Assembly: GCA_033065855.1 (NCBI GenBank)
Contig: JAVXUO010001548.1
Location: 678,596-742,595, forward strand
Direction: 5' to 3'
Length of the DNA stretch: 64,000 nt
DNA from: Escallonia rubra
Taxonomy: Eukaryota > Streptophyta > Magnoliopsida > Escalloniales > Escalloniaceae
Both the position numbers and the translations under genes were made by a program. This document shows positions 45,610 to 56,200 of this stretch, in pieces; the stretch's first letter is position 1; each line of letters begins with the position of its first letter. A model generated the notes under the pieces. The model saw only the letters and a list, made by a program, of their open reading frames with translations, was not told the origin of the DNA and searched no databases.

Positions 45610-46190
45610 GTTGGGTTGGAGGACACGTTGTGGTGGTGGCAGCAACTGTGGGTTGATGGGGCTACAGTATTGGTGCTAGATGGGGCGACAAACGGGGCTG
45701 GGCTGGTGGTAGGTGGATGAGGCTTTGTTGGTGGGGCCCGATGTCTAGTGGCGACAGTTGTGGGTTGAAAAATCTGGGCTAGTGGTGTTGGCGGGGCAGC
45801 AAACGAGGCCGAGGTGGTAGGGGGTGGACAGGGCTGGGTAAGGTTGGTGGCAGCGGCTATTGATTTACAAAATCTGGGCCACTGGTGTTAAAGGGGGTCG
45901 CAAACAGAGCTAGGCTAGTAGTGGATGGATGGGGCTGGGTTGGTGGTGGCGGCTGTGGGTTGACAAATCTGGATTATCGGTGTTGGACGAGGCGGCGGCT
46001 AACGGACACGCTAGTAGGTGGGGGTAGATGGGGCTGGGCTAATTATGTAGGACGAGGCAGCAGAAGGTTTGGGCTGGTGGTGGGTGGACGGGACTGAGTT
46101 GGTGGCGGCTGCTGTGGTTAATGGGACTAGGTTATGGAGGAACAGATTGTGGTGGTGGCCGTGGTTGGGATTAGACGGTGAGAAAGAAGA
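45610..46190 (+). repeat. G-rich minisatellite, about 100-bp unit
   Basis: At least five diverged units share GGTGGCGGCTGTGGGTTGA, CAAATCTGGGCTAG, TGGTGTTGG and GGATGGGGCTGGG. The plus strand is very G-rich and the minus strand C-rich. A CT-rich leader and CACCAC-rich DNA precede it (45350-45600). Open frames inside, such as 45885-46097, are repeat translations. Confidence 0.75.
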
Positions 46191-46203
46191 CTTGTAAGTA
46201 TAA

Positions 46204-47137
46204 TAGCCTCTTTGTGAGTTTTTAAAGGAGATAATAGAGAGGAAAAGAAAGGAAAGTGACTTCTCTCCTCCTTTTCTCTAGTTTGTGAGTTTTTTCAAAG
46301 AGAGAAAAGAAAAAAAAAGAAAATGGAGGAAAGTTTGGGCCTCTTTTGTCTTTAAATCTTTCATTCCAAAATTGGGAAGAAACGGAAAGAAAGAAAACTC
46401 TCATAAATAATATTTTAATAGTGCCCATATTACCCTTGAGATTATAATGACTGGATTTTTAAAGACTTTTAGGTCCTAGTGTTTCTTACAAAAACCTATC
46501 ATACTATTTATTACAAACAAACTGAAGAAGTATGTGACATAAGTGGTGGCTAGCTTCATCTCCTGCAATCTCAGGTAAGAGTCTCGAAAAGCAGAGGGCT
46601 TTATTTGGCTGTCTATCCTAAGGCGCAAGCTTATGTTAGAAAAAATGACGAGAGATTCAAATTATCGCTGATAGGATTTTGAGTGTTAGAGTTGACTCAT
46701 GACTATTGTTATGCTTTTGTTTTGACATTAATTAGATTTGGAATGTCGGATGTTTGTAGTCAACTCATGACTAGCTTGTATATTTTTTTATTGTGGCATT
46801 AACCGGTGATGTGTGACTTGTCACATTATTATGGTACAAACTTTATGTGATGTCCTTGATGATCAATTTTTTTTTTTCCGTCTGAATTATATTCTTAGTT
46901 GGGATCATACTTATAAGTCTTTGTTTAAATTAGCATATTGTTGTATAAGGATATATACGTAATGTTATATTTTTTCTTTTCTTTTGTTCTGAACTCACAA
47001 ACAAAGGAAATGAATAATACTTTCATTTCTCTCTTAAATTCACAAATAAGAGGAGGGAAAACTGTATTCCCTTCTTTTCCTTTCTCTTCTCTTCTCTTCT
47101 CTTCTTTTCTCTCATCTCAAAACTCACAAACAGACTA
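46204..47137. mobile_element. PIF/Harbinger-like non-autonomous element (934 bp)
   Basis: The ends TAGCCTCTTTGTGAG and (inverted) TAGTCTGTTTGTGAG are flanked by TAA at 46201-46203 and 47138-47140. Long degenerate inverted arms of GA/CT-rich sequence follow. The interior holds GACTCATGACTA and GACATTAATTAGATTTG blocks shared, inverted, with the element at 63036-63809. A 3-bp TAA/TTA duplication fits PIF/Harbinger. No transposase. Confidence 0.8.
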
Positions 47138-47652
47138 TAAAGGTTTGCCCCTCTAAAACAATAAAATGAGGGGCACATGAATGCGGCCGTCCACTTCTTT
47201 TAACGGAAATAAAATTTTGAGTTCAATTGCAACATATTTAGAAGGTTAGAAAATAGAATTAAATTTTTGGGGGTCATAAGTCAAAATGATACAAACCTCA
47301 TAAAGTTATTTGCATTTGTTCTTAGTTTTAGCAACAAAGTGCAACACCAACTTCCGCCAAGTGTTTGAAGTTATAGGTGGGTTTCTCAACAACTGACGTC
47401 ATGTTATTCCAAAAACTCAAATGACGTGTTAAATTTTATGGTCGCTGAAAGATTTAAAACTTTGTAATTATGCTGCTTAAAATCTATGGAAGAGGGATTC
47501 AAAGTCAACAACACTGACAAATGACAAGTTTACTTCTGAACTTTTTAATTTTTGGGCTAATATCTGCTTCTTTTTTCATCACTTATATATCCCATTTGTA
47601 TCATTAAATCTAAAGTGTAACAGATGGTAATCATAAAGTGTCGCAGGTTTTA

Positions 47653-48128
47653 GGCCTGTTTGACGGGGCTTTTTTTTCAGTTTTGAAAACTGAAAAAAAA
47701 CGTTGCGTTTGGTAACCAAATTTTTTTTTTTTAGTTTAAAAAATCAGTTTTTAAATCGATCAAGGCTGTTTTTAAAAACTCAAAAAATGAGTTTCGGTTT
47801 TCAGTTTTGATTTTTTTTTTAGACCACAACTACCCTCCCACCGCCGGTAGCAACCTCCGGCGACCATCGCCCGCTGTCGGCAGCCACTAGCCACCGCCGG
47901 CCACATCCACGCCCCACCACCACCACCGTCGGCCACCGCAAACCACCACAAAAAAAACTCATAATAAAAACTGGGTAATCAAACACCAAAAAAAAAAAAA
48001 AAACTCAAAATAAAAACTGGGTTATCAAACACCCACTTGTTTTTGTAAAAAAAAAAAAATTAAACTGCTCTTTATTATTATTATTATTATTTTGAAACTG
48101 AAAAAAAAAAATGTTGTCAAATAGAGCC
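47653..48128. mobile_element. Tourist-like MITE (476 bp) with a GC-rich insert
   Basis: The ends GGCCTGTTTGAC and (inverted) GGCTCTATTTGAC are flanked by TTA at 47650-47652 and 48129-48131. The arms are A/T-rich (GTTTTGAAAACTGAAAAAAA type). The centre (47826-47950) is CACCGCCGG-rich and quite unlike the arms. Confidence 0.82.
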
Positions 48129-48141
48129 TTAGTTACTGAAA

Positions 48142-48937
48142 AGTGGACTAGTGTTACCAGTTTCCTTTCATTATCATATATATTGTGGCCTTCAAATTTT
48201 TCTGAGGAAAATTATTTTGCAAAAAAAAATAGTATTATTCAATCATTTTACAGTTGACGAAACATCTGTCGTGAAGTTCAAATTGTTAAAAAGTAAAATT
48301 CACCATTTTTTTTCCTTACAGTAACATAATAATGATAGACAAGAACAACTCATTATCTCGTCGTTCTCCTTTCCCGAGACAAAAGATAACGTGTCTCATC
48401 GCTCCATAGTGGACTAGCATTGGAAATATCCTTTCATTTTCATATATTGCAGCCTTTAAATTTTTCTGAGGATAATCTTTTTGCACAAAATTACTAAATT
48501 ATTTGATCATTTTACAGTTGATATGAAACATTTCTCGTGGAGTTCAAATTGTTAAAAAGTAAAATTCAACGTTTTGTTCTTAGAGAATTATAATAATGAT
48601 AGACAAGAATAATTTAATTTCTCATCGTTCTCCTAACCGGAGGCAAGCTGTAACGTACGTGCCTCATTGCCCCCATAGTGGACTAGCATTACTAATTTCC
48701 TTTCCTTTTCATATATTGTGGCCTTCAAATTTTTCTGAGGAAAACTATTTTGCACAAATATATAGAATTATTCAATCATTTTATGGTTGATGAAATATTT
48801 GACGTGGAGTTCAAATTGTTGAAAAATAAAATTCGGCGTTTTGCCCTTACAGAATTATAACAAAGATAGACAACACAACTCACTATCTCGTCGTTCTCTC
48901 TTCCCAAGGCAAAGGATAACGTGTCCAATCGCCCCAT
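48142..48937. repeat. Three tandem copies of a 265-bp unit
   Basis: Units start AGTGGACTAG at 48142, 48408 and 48677. Each contains TTCAAATTTTTCTGAGGA, a TTGAT/TTGACG-AAACAT region, GAGTTCAAATTGTTAAAAA and TATCTCGTCGTTCTC. The period is 261-269 bp. Non-coding; a partial trace continues to about 49050. Confidence 0.88.
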
Positions 48938-49238
48938 TTTTGGCCCCGCATATATCCAATCAAAATTGATTGAAAGGAAAAACTTTTGAAACAAATGTTT
49001 TTTTCAATCAAAATAACTTGTTGTCTCGTTGTTCTCAACTTTGTTCAATTTCCTTTTTATCACTAAGTATTTTGGATTGAGCCTCATAAGTTTGGAAAAT
49101 TTCTCTTGTATCCCTTGAATTCGAAAGAAAGGAAAATGTTTTGCAATGTAGTAACGGTTCATTCTACTAACTCCTCTTGAGGTTTCTGGTTCTCACACAC
49201 AAAACAATAGAAATAAAATAGAACCACAAGGGGGAGAT

Positions 49239-49836
49239 TGTTGAATCTAAAAATGTAGTTTATCCAAGAAATTTTGCTAAATTCCTTTTGTATTGGGCAA
49301 GAGACAAATTTCATTTGTGTACGAGTGCCCCAAAAGCATATAGCACCACCTTACTGCATTACATGGATCAGGAGTAGTCGAAAAAACACACTCAATATCT
49401 CTTGGAATACCTTCTCGAGATTTTAGTTAATTACACTCGAGAACTTGGGATTTCAGAGAAGTTATTAATTGCAAGTTTCAAAAAATTGAGGGTTGTATTG
49501 CCATTTTCAAAATATTTATTATGCCAAAACATGTTTAGTTCTAATTTTCTTTATATACACCCGATCGAGCCTCATATCTCCAAACGTATTCTTAAGTACA
49601 ATTTGAATAAGGATCAATGGTTTGAGACCGAACAGTATTTATAGATATTTAGGTATGTGAGATAAGAGATTAATGAAAGGAAAAATAATAATAAAGGAGG
49701 GCCACAACATGTGCCGGACCATCTAATGCACCTGCCACGAACTGGCTGCTTGTTGCACTAATAAATTTCTTAGCATTGATTGAGACAACAGGGTGCCGCT
49801 TAGAAAAGTGCAAATGGGGTTAAATAATTTCCAACA
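49239..49836 (+). mobile_element. Copia-type LTR with preceding polypurine tract
   Basis: CACAAGGGGGAGAT, a classic Copia polypurine tract, sits directly before TGTTGAATC at 49239. A 598-bp stretch ends TTTCCAACA at 49836, giving TG...CA ends. No second copy or coding region is in the window. The open frame at 49402-49644 is non-coding LTR sequence. Fossil. Confidence 0.6.
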
Positions 49837-50660
49837 AACATGCCCGGATCTGTACACGACCCTGCATTATTCTGTCCCGAGGGCTAGATGTGTGTAAGAC
49901 GAGGACAGAAACCACACCCAAATTGAGTTACTCTATTACTCCCGAATCATTAATAAGTAAACCCAAAACAAGTGCAACTAACAATTTATTACTATATATA
50001 TAAGTTTCATAATTAGACCTTGCAGATTTGAGATGTGATGTATACAGGAAATATTAGAAGGCCCTCATGCTTGGTTTGGCATTAGCCTGAGCCTCCGGTG
50101 GCATTCTTTTCATTGCCGTTCTTCGACAACCTTTTGATAAGATTTTTTAACGATTTTATTCCCCTCTAATTTGGAAGAGGAGTGATTGGTTAGAATCTCT
50201 TTTCCTGTCCTGGCTACTAAAAGTTATAAGTACCAAAACACTCTGTCTATTCTTTTGCTTTTGTACATTTGCTCGGAAGAGCCTGGGCGTCATGTCTGTA
50301 ACTTCCTTGCGCTAATCTTCTGGTAGAATATCAAGCATAGAGTCAGGGGGACAGACCGCTCACATGACTGGAGGATGTGACCGGAGGGGGCCACGGCACT
50401 GCCAAACTTTTGAATTTATTTTTAACAATGAGTAATTATATTTAAAATATCTATGAAAATATCACTTTATTATAATATTAATTAATTAGAGTTTTATTTT
50501 ATTGTATCTTTTATTATTTGTGTCACCGACCGTCATAATCTTTATCTTTCTTATTTTCTTGCTCCATTTTCATTCTTCCAAATTCTAAACTTTGAATCTC
50601 CAGATTACAAAATTAAGAAACACGACTAGATCAAGATTATTATTATTTTTTTCTTGTTGT
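49837..50660. other. Intergenic DNA, nothing recognised
   Basis: No supported gene or element end. AT-rich from 50400. Confidence 0.5.
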
Positions 50661-50671
50661 AAATTCTTATA

Positions 50672-51035
50672 CTCCCTCCGTCCTTAAAGAGTGATCATAT
50701 TTCCTTTTTGGGTCGTCCCACAAAAAGTGATCACTTCCAAATTAGGAAAGATTCTATAAGTATTTTTACATATTTACCCTTTTTATACTTTTTTTATTCT
50801 ATTTCTCTCACCACATTTAATTCTCTACCAACTCATTTTTTCTCTTACCTCTTTACACCTTTTTATTTTATTTCTCTCTCCACATTTAATACTCTACCAA
50901 CCAATTTTCTCTCTCATGGCCCACCCTCTTCCCCCTTTCTCTAAAGGGTAAAATGGGAAAGACACACAATATATAACCTAAATCCTTAATATACGTGCAA
51001 AATAAAATGGATCACTCTTTAAGGGACGGAGGGAG
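50672..51035. mobile_element. Stowaway MITE, copy 1 (364 bp)
   Basis: Ends CTCCCTCCGTCCTTAAAGAG and inverted CTCCCTCCGTCCCTTAAAGA, with TA target duplications on both sides. This is the Tc1/Mariner-type Stowaway signature. The open frame at 50708-50944 is MITE sequence. Confidence 0.95.
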
Positions 51036-51045
51036 TAGTATATTA

Positions 51046-51412
51046 CTCCCTCCATCCCTTTTTAAGTGATCATATTTCCTTTTTGGGGCATCCCACAAAA
51101 AGTGATCACTTCCAAATTAGGAAAGATTCTTTAGGTATTTTTACATATTTACCATTTCTATACTTTTTTTATTCTATTTCTCTCACCACATTTAATTCTC
51201 TACCAACTCATTTTCTCTCTCATGGCCCACCACTTTATACTTTTTTATTCTATTTCTCTCTCCACATTTAACACTCTACCAACCAATTTTCTCTCTCATG
51301 GCCCACTTCCCCCCTCTCTCTAAAGGGTAAAATGGGAAAGACATAATATATAACATAAATTCTTAACATACGTGCAAAATAAAATGAGTCACTTAAAAAG
51401 GGACGGAGGGAG
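51046..51412. mobile_element. Stowaway MITE, copy 2 (367 bp)
   Basis: Same family and orientation as the copy ending 10 bp to the left: ends CTCCCTCCATCCCTTTTTAA and inverted CTCCCTCCGTCCCTTTTTAA, with TA duplications. The interior is nearly identical to copy 1 except for a short missing block. Confidence 0.95.
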
Positions 51413-52318
51413 TAACTTATATGTTACTATTGTATTCATACAATCAATAATCACATTAGTAATGCATGTATATAGTAAGAATGCATGTATATAGTAAGAG
51501 TTAAGCTTCTTTCATATAAGATTAGTAATTCGTTGTTGACTAATCTTATCAAGTTAAAAAAAAATCACAATAAATAGTAAATTATATGATGAGGAGTCAA
51601 ATTGAGCAATTTATTTTGTATTTGACTTATTCAATAGTGATGCTAATTTTAATATGCTTTTGATTTTTCATGTTTTATGTGAACTTGAACTTTTTGAATT
51701 ATTTTATTTTAGCAACCAATTTTTTTATGACCACCCCCCCCCCCCCCCCCCCCTCCTCCTCCTTTTCAAGTAGACTTTCTGGTTCTGCTCATGCATAAAG
51801 TGAAAAGTTTTTCCTTCTCCTGACTTTTTTCCAAGTAAACATCCTTTTCCATGCTGTATGACACAAGAAAAACTTGATATTGTGGAAAGTCTACTAAGGA
51901 TTTTGTTGACGAGGTTCTATCATGTATGTCATTGCGGACGATCCTTTGTTAATTGATGAGACTGCTATTGACCAAGGGTACAATATCTTTGTTTCGATGG
52001 TAAGAGCCACATTGTAATCGTTCTAATGTGGTGTTTGAGTTTGATCTTATAGGTTTGTATGCTTAAACAACTCATGACTCGTGTCGGAGCATTGGAGTGC
52101 GATAAACTCACATTAAAGCTTCAAGTTCTATACATTTGGGGAGCTTCATCAAGCTTTATTAAATCAAGATTCTAGACTAGGTTAAGCTGTAATTACTTTA
52201 TCATTGGTTTGTCGTGCGTGTTCATGATTTTGGCCTAGAATCACTCTACAATTGTTCTTTATTGCATTTGAGATCATATATATATATGGACGTGATCTCT
52301 TTCCCTCTCAACCAACTT
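51413..52318. other. Intergenic DNA with a poly(C) run
   Basis: The only marked feature is an uninterrupted C run of about 20 at 51735-51753 followed by CTCCTCCTCC. No gene or element end supported. Confidence 0.5.
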
Positions 52319-52820
52319 AAGCCAAGTTTCTAATGCGATTTGGCCGTCCATCCAACCTGGTCTAACTTTTAAAAAAAAACGCCGTCCGCTTCATGATGTA
52401 ATAAATGTGAATTTTGACCAAAATGCCTTGTAGGGATTCGCAGGCAAATTGGGGGGGGGGGGGGGACAGTATGGTAAACTTTACCGTCCGCTATATTATG
52501 TACGGCCAGATAGCGCTTTCAACTTAACCAGATCTAATTTTAAAAAAAATTGACGTCCGCTACAATATCCAGCGGACGGTGATTTTGACCAAAATGTCTC
52601 GACAATATTTAATGAGTCGAAGGGATTCGTAGGCAAATAGGGGGGGCAGTATTATACTGTAAATTTAATTTCACTGTCCGTTACATTATGTGACGTACGA
52701 CGAAATTTACTTTAAAAATAGATCTGACATGTCTATCCGCAATGGATGGACGGCCAGAAGGCGCTGACAACTTGCCTTAAGTTGTTAGCGCGTACGAAGG
52801 ATAGTTCCATATATATATAT
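52319..52820. mobile_element. Foldback-type repeat with GTCCATCC arms and G-tracts, left group
   Basis: Repeated blocks: CCGTCCATCC, GACCAAAATG, ATTCGCAGGCAAAT followed by a G run (52451-52466 and a shorter one near 52641), ACATTATGT, GGATGGACGGCCAG and GACAACTT...TTAAGTTGTTA. These equal the family seen whole at 61218-61596. The copy seems duplicated within itself and ends in an (AT)n run at 52809-52834. Confidence 0.65.
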
Positions 52821-53279
52821 ATATATATATATATGGTCGCCATCCACTACCCGCACATGCAATTTAATTTACTTGCCAATGCGATATGGCTGTCTATTAG
52901 TGATTCATGGATGGTTCAGATTAAATATTCTCTCTCAATAGTGCTAGATAACCCTAATACTTTAACGTATTTACAATCTGACCCAACAACTTTAGAAAAA
53001 ATATTTTTATGCACCATAATACTTTGTCACCTACGATATAAACCACAAGGTTATTTTAAGATATAATGCTATTTACAGTTATGATGTTCTTGGTCCTTGA
53101 ATGTATGCTCGCCATGCTTCTCCTGTTGTTTTTCGATATCCAAGCTTTTCACCAAGTTGACACACAACTCAATGCCTTACTCTCCTCAGAATTGGTTAAT
53201 GGTTATTATCAAACACTCTCAAGCTTTCAGGATATTGATTTGAAATGTGCAGTAGAAAAACGTCGTACTAAAATCAATA

Positions 53280-56200
53280 CCTAGTTATCTATACTGGAAA
53301 GAAAATTTTACATAAGAGCAGTAGAAAGGAAGGCTTCTTTCTATTGTTGCACACACTAATTCTTAGCACACTTCACAATCTTACACACTTCACACTTTCT
53401 CAAACTTCATCTACCTTTTAGCTCTTACTTCGACCCATTTTATAAGTAAAAGGATCAGGCACATAGGGTTCTTCGATAGTAAAAATCTTCTATTATTTTT
53501 TGTAGGGTCAGCTTTATCTTTTATTATGGTAAACATCTTTATTCTCTTCCCCACTTGGCTTTGTCATTTTTCGCTGGCCATTATGTCCATTTCAAATATG
53601 CTTATCCTATGGTCTTGAACCCTTTAGTACAGCTCAAAAGTTTGGCTAGGAAGATCAGGTTCTTCTTGCCTTGGCTGTTGAACTGTTCATAGAGTTTGAT
53701 TACCTGATCTTGACCCTGTTTGGAATGTTATATGGATGCTCTACACCCCTTCAAGATTACTATTCTTCGTCCATCGCAGAAACATGCTTCTATGGGGTCA
53801 GCTACCATGTTTTCAATAGTTGCATGGACACAATTAATTCTTTCGATCTTGTCTTTCTCTGGATTATATGTGTTCCATAGCTCATCTTGGTGTGGTCGGT
53901 AGAAACTCATTAACTTTTTATTAGTGAATCGATAAATGAACCAAATCCGGTATGGCTGGCAGAATTTGTTTTCGCTTCTTTTTGCCAGTGTTGACAGTAT
54001 TTGGACTGTGATAATCTATCGGTTGAATCCCATAACTCCAATAGCATATCGAATTATAGCTGGGAGATTATTGATCAGTTGCCTATCATCTCGATTTATT
54101 TTGAATGTATCTACGAGTCCATGTTCAATTCCTTTAAGATCAACCTTATCTGATGGTAATGTGAGGCTTGGCCATCCATAATCTCAATTCAGGAACGCTT
54201 TCATTTCCGATTTACAAAGGATCTCTTCGTGTTCATTTTCTTTCCTGGCTAGCTCTTTTATTTTTGTAGTGATATCAGCTGGAAGCAACGTTTCTAAATC
54301 TTCTAGCAATCGGATTCTTTCTTCTTTTTCTCATAGGACTATCATTCCTTCTTCATCGTTTATATTAAACATTTTTTCTAAGCGCTTAACATAATCAGTT
54401 AATTGACTAAAGGTTCTCCGTAATTCTTTTCGATATTTTTCCCTCAAATAGTGTCAGACATTTTCCGGATTAAATGCACAGGAAACCCCATACTTTGGGG
54501 CCTTTTACACGGAACACCGTAAGGTTTAATTTTTGGTTCTCACCACCCCATACTTTCAGTAATGTGCTCCACGCACCATTTTGACGGTCAAAGTCACCTT
54601 TGACCAAACGTCGGTTAGTTTTTTAGGGATAAAATAGTCCATTTGTTATTGTCCCCTCTAAAACCAAAACCAAAACCTAAAACTGAATCAAGAACTTCCA
54701 CCACCACCACCACCACCAAACTATGTCGCCTCCACTATGTGCACTGGCGTCACCACCGCACCACCACACCAATCTCATCACCGATGACCACCACACCACC
54801 TTCTATCTCAATTGTCATCGCCATCGCAGCGCAGTTACCGGCCCAGCCCACACCGGTTGCCACCCCCGCAGTCCACACCGACCGCCACACCCCAGCAGCC
54901 ACAACCCTTTACATAGTCGCCACTAACACACCAAATCCCTTCATCACCGACCTCCACTCCACTCTCTATCTCCCCCCCTCCCCCCGATGGTCACCACTAC
55001 CGTAACCCACATCGATCGCTCACCACGAGAGCCTGCAAAACCTTTGAAATCTCAGCTGAAATGGGCGTCGTCTTTTGGTGTTGTTCGCGGATCTGGGCTC
55101 CATATCGGGTGCCATCACAGATCTGGACTCCAGTAATTTAGGGTTCAACAATCAGAAGATGTGTCGTCCGGCTATGTCATCGCCGGTGGGTGATGGTTCT
55201 TCCATGGCAGCGATTTCAGGCTGCTTCGATTTTCGTAAAAGAGAGGTATTGTAGATCGCGTCGCTGGAAGATGGAGGAGGTGGATGTACTGTTGTCGTGT
55301 CGTTGCCGGGAGGTGGAGGGCGTGGAGGAGTCCTCTCATCTAGCAGATGAAATGAGAGAGAGAGAGGGGGGGAGAGAGAGAGAGAGAGAGAGAGAGAGTC
55401 TGACTTGGAGAGAGAATATTAGGTCGGCAGTGTGTTTATGGAGGAAGTTACATTTATGCCCTTTGGCTTCTAACAGACATCCCAAAATATTGACTAAAAA
55501 CTGTCAAATGGTGCTATGTGCACCAAAATTGAAAGTTTGGGGTGGTGGGAATCAAAATTCAAACCCTAGGGTGTTTCGTGTAAATGACCCCAAAGTATGG
55601 GGTTTCCTGTGCATTTAATCCGACATTTCCAAATAAATTTTTTCTCTCTTCACATAACCTCAGATCATAAAACAATTTTGTTTTATTATCGTTGGTTTGT
55701 GTTATGGTAACATTTTGCTTTGAAAAAATTTCATCTTTATCAGTTGCCACTTTTCTTTTTAGATCCTTGTTGTTAGGATAGTAATTTTTTTATTTTCTTG
55801 CCCACTTGTTTAGGGTGCCTTACTGTCGAGGCTTCAGTCTTATTTTCTTTATTCCAAAACTTATGCATTGGTTTTGAACGCTTAGTTGTGTATCGTCCTA
55901 TTTTAGGGTTTTCGGGTTGGTAGTTCCAACCATCTTCTTCCGCTACTGGGGAGGATTTGTGAATGACAAAGAACTGTCCTCTTTCTTTTTAGGGTAAATG
56001 GCGTAGTAGTTCAATTTCCCTGATTATCTCCCAGTAGATCTACTTTAGGATCTCCTACTTCATGCCTTTCTTTTAAGGCCTTTTGAGTAGTCTTTTTTGG
56101 GGTAATAACTTCATGCATCATAAAGCACAATTTCCTGGTTAGGCTATCTACAAGTGCATTTTTTGCTGATGAGATGTATTCTACATCAAAAGTATAATAG

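Noticed and set aside
50708-51271. Two similar open frames as a small gene family
   Set aside because: Both lie within the two Stowaway copies and translate MITE sequence.
53066-53284. 72-codon frame with a hydrophobic start
   Set aside because: It lies at the edge of the viral fossil on the other strand, with no partner exons or recognisable domain.
54643-55005. Pro/Thr-rich 120-codon frame
   Set aside because: CACCAC-repeat translation inside the MULE-like element, with no domain.
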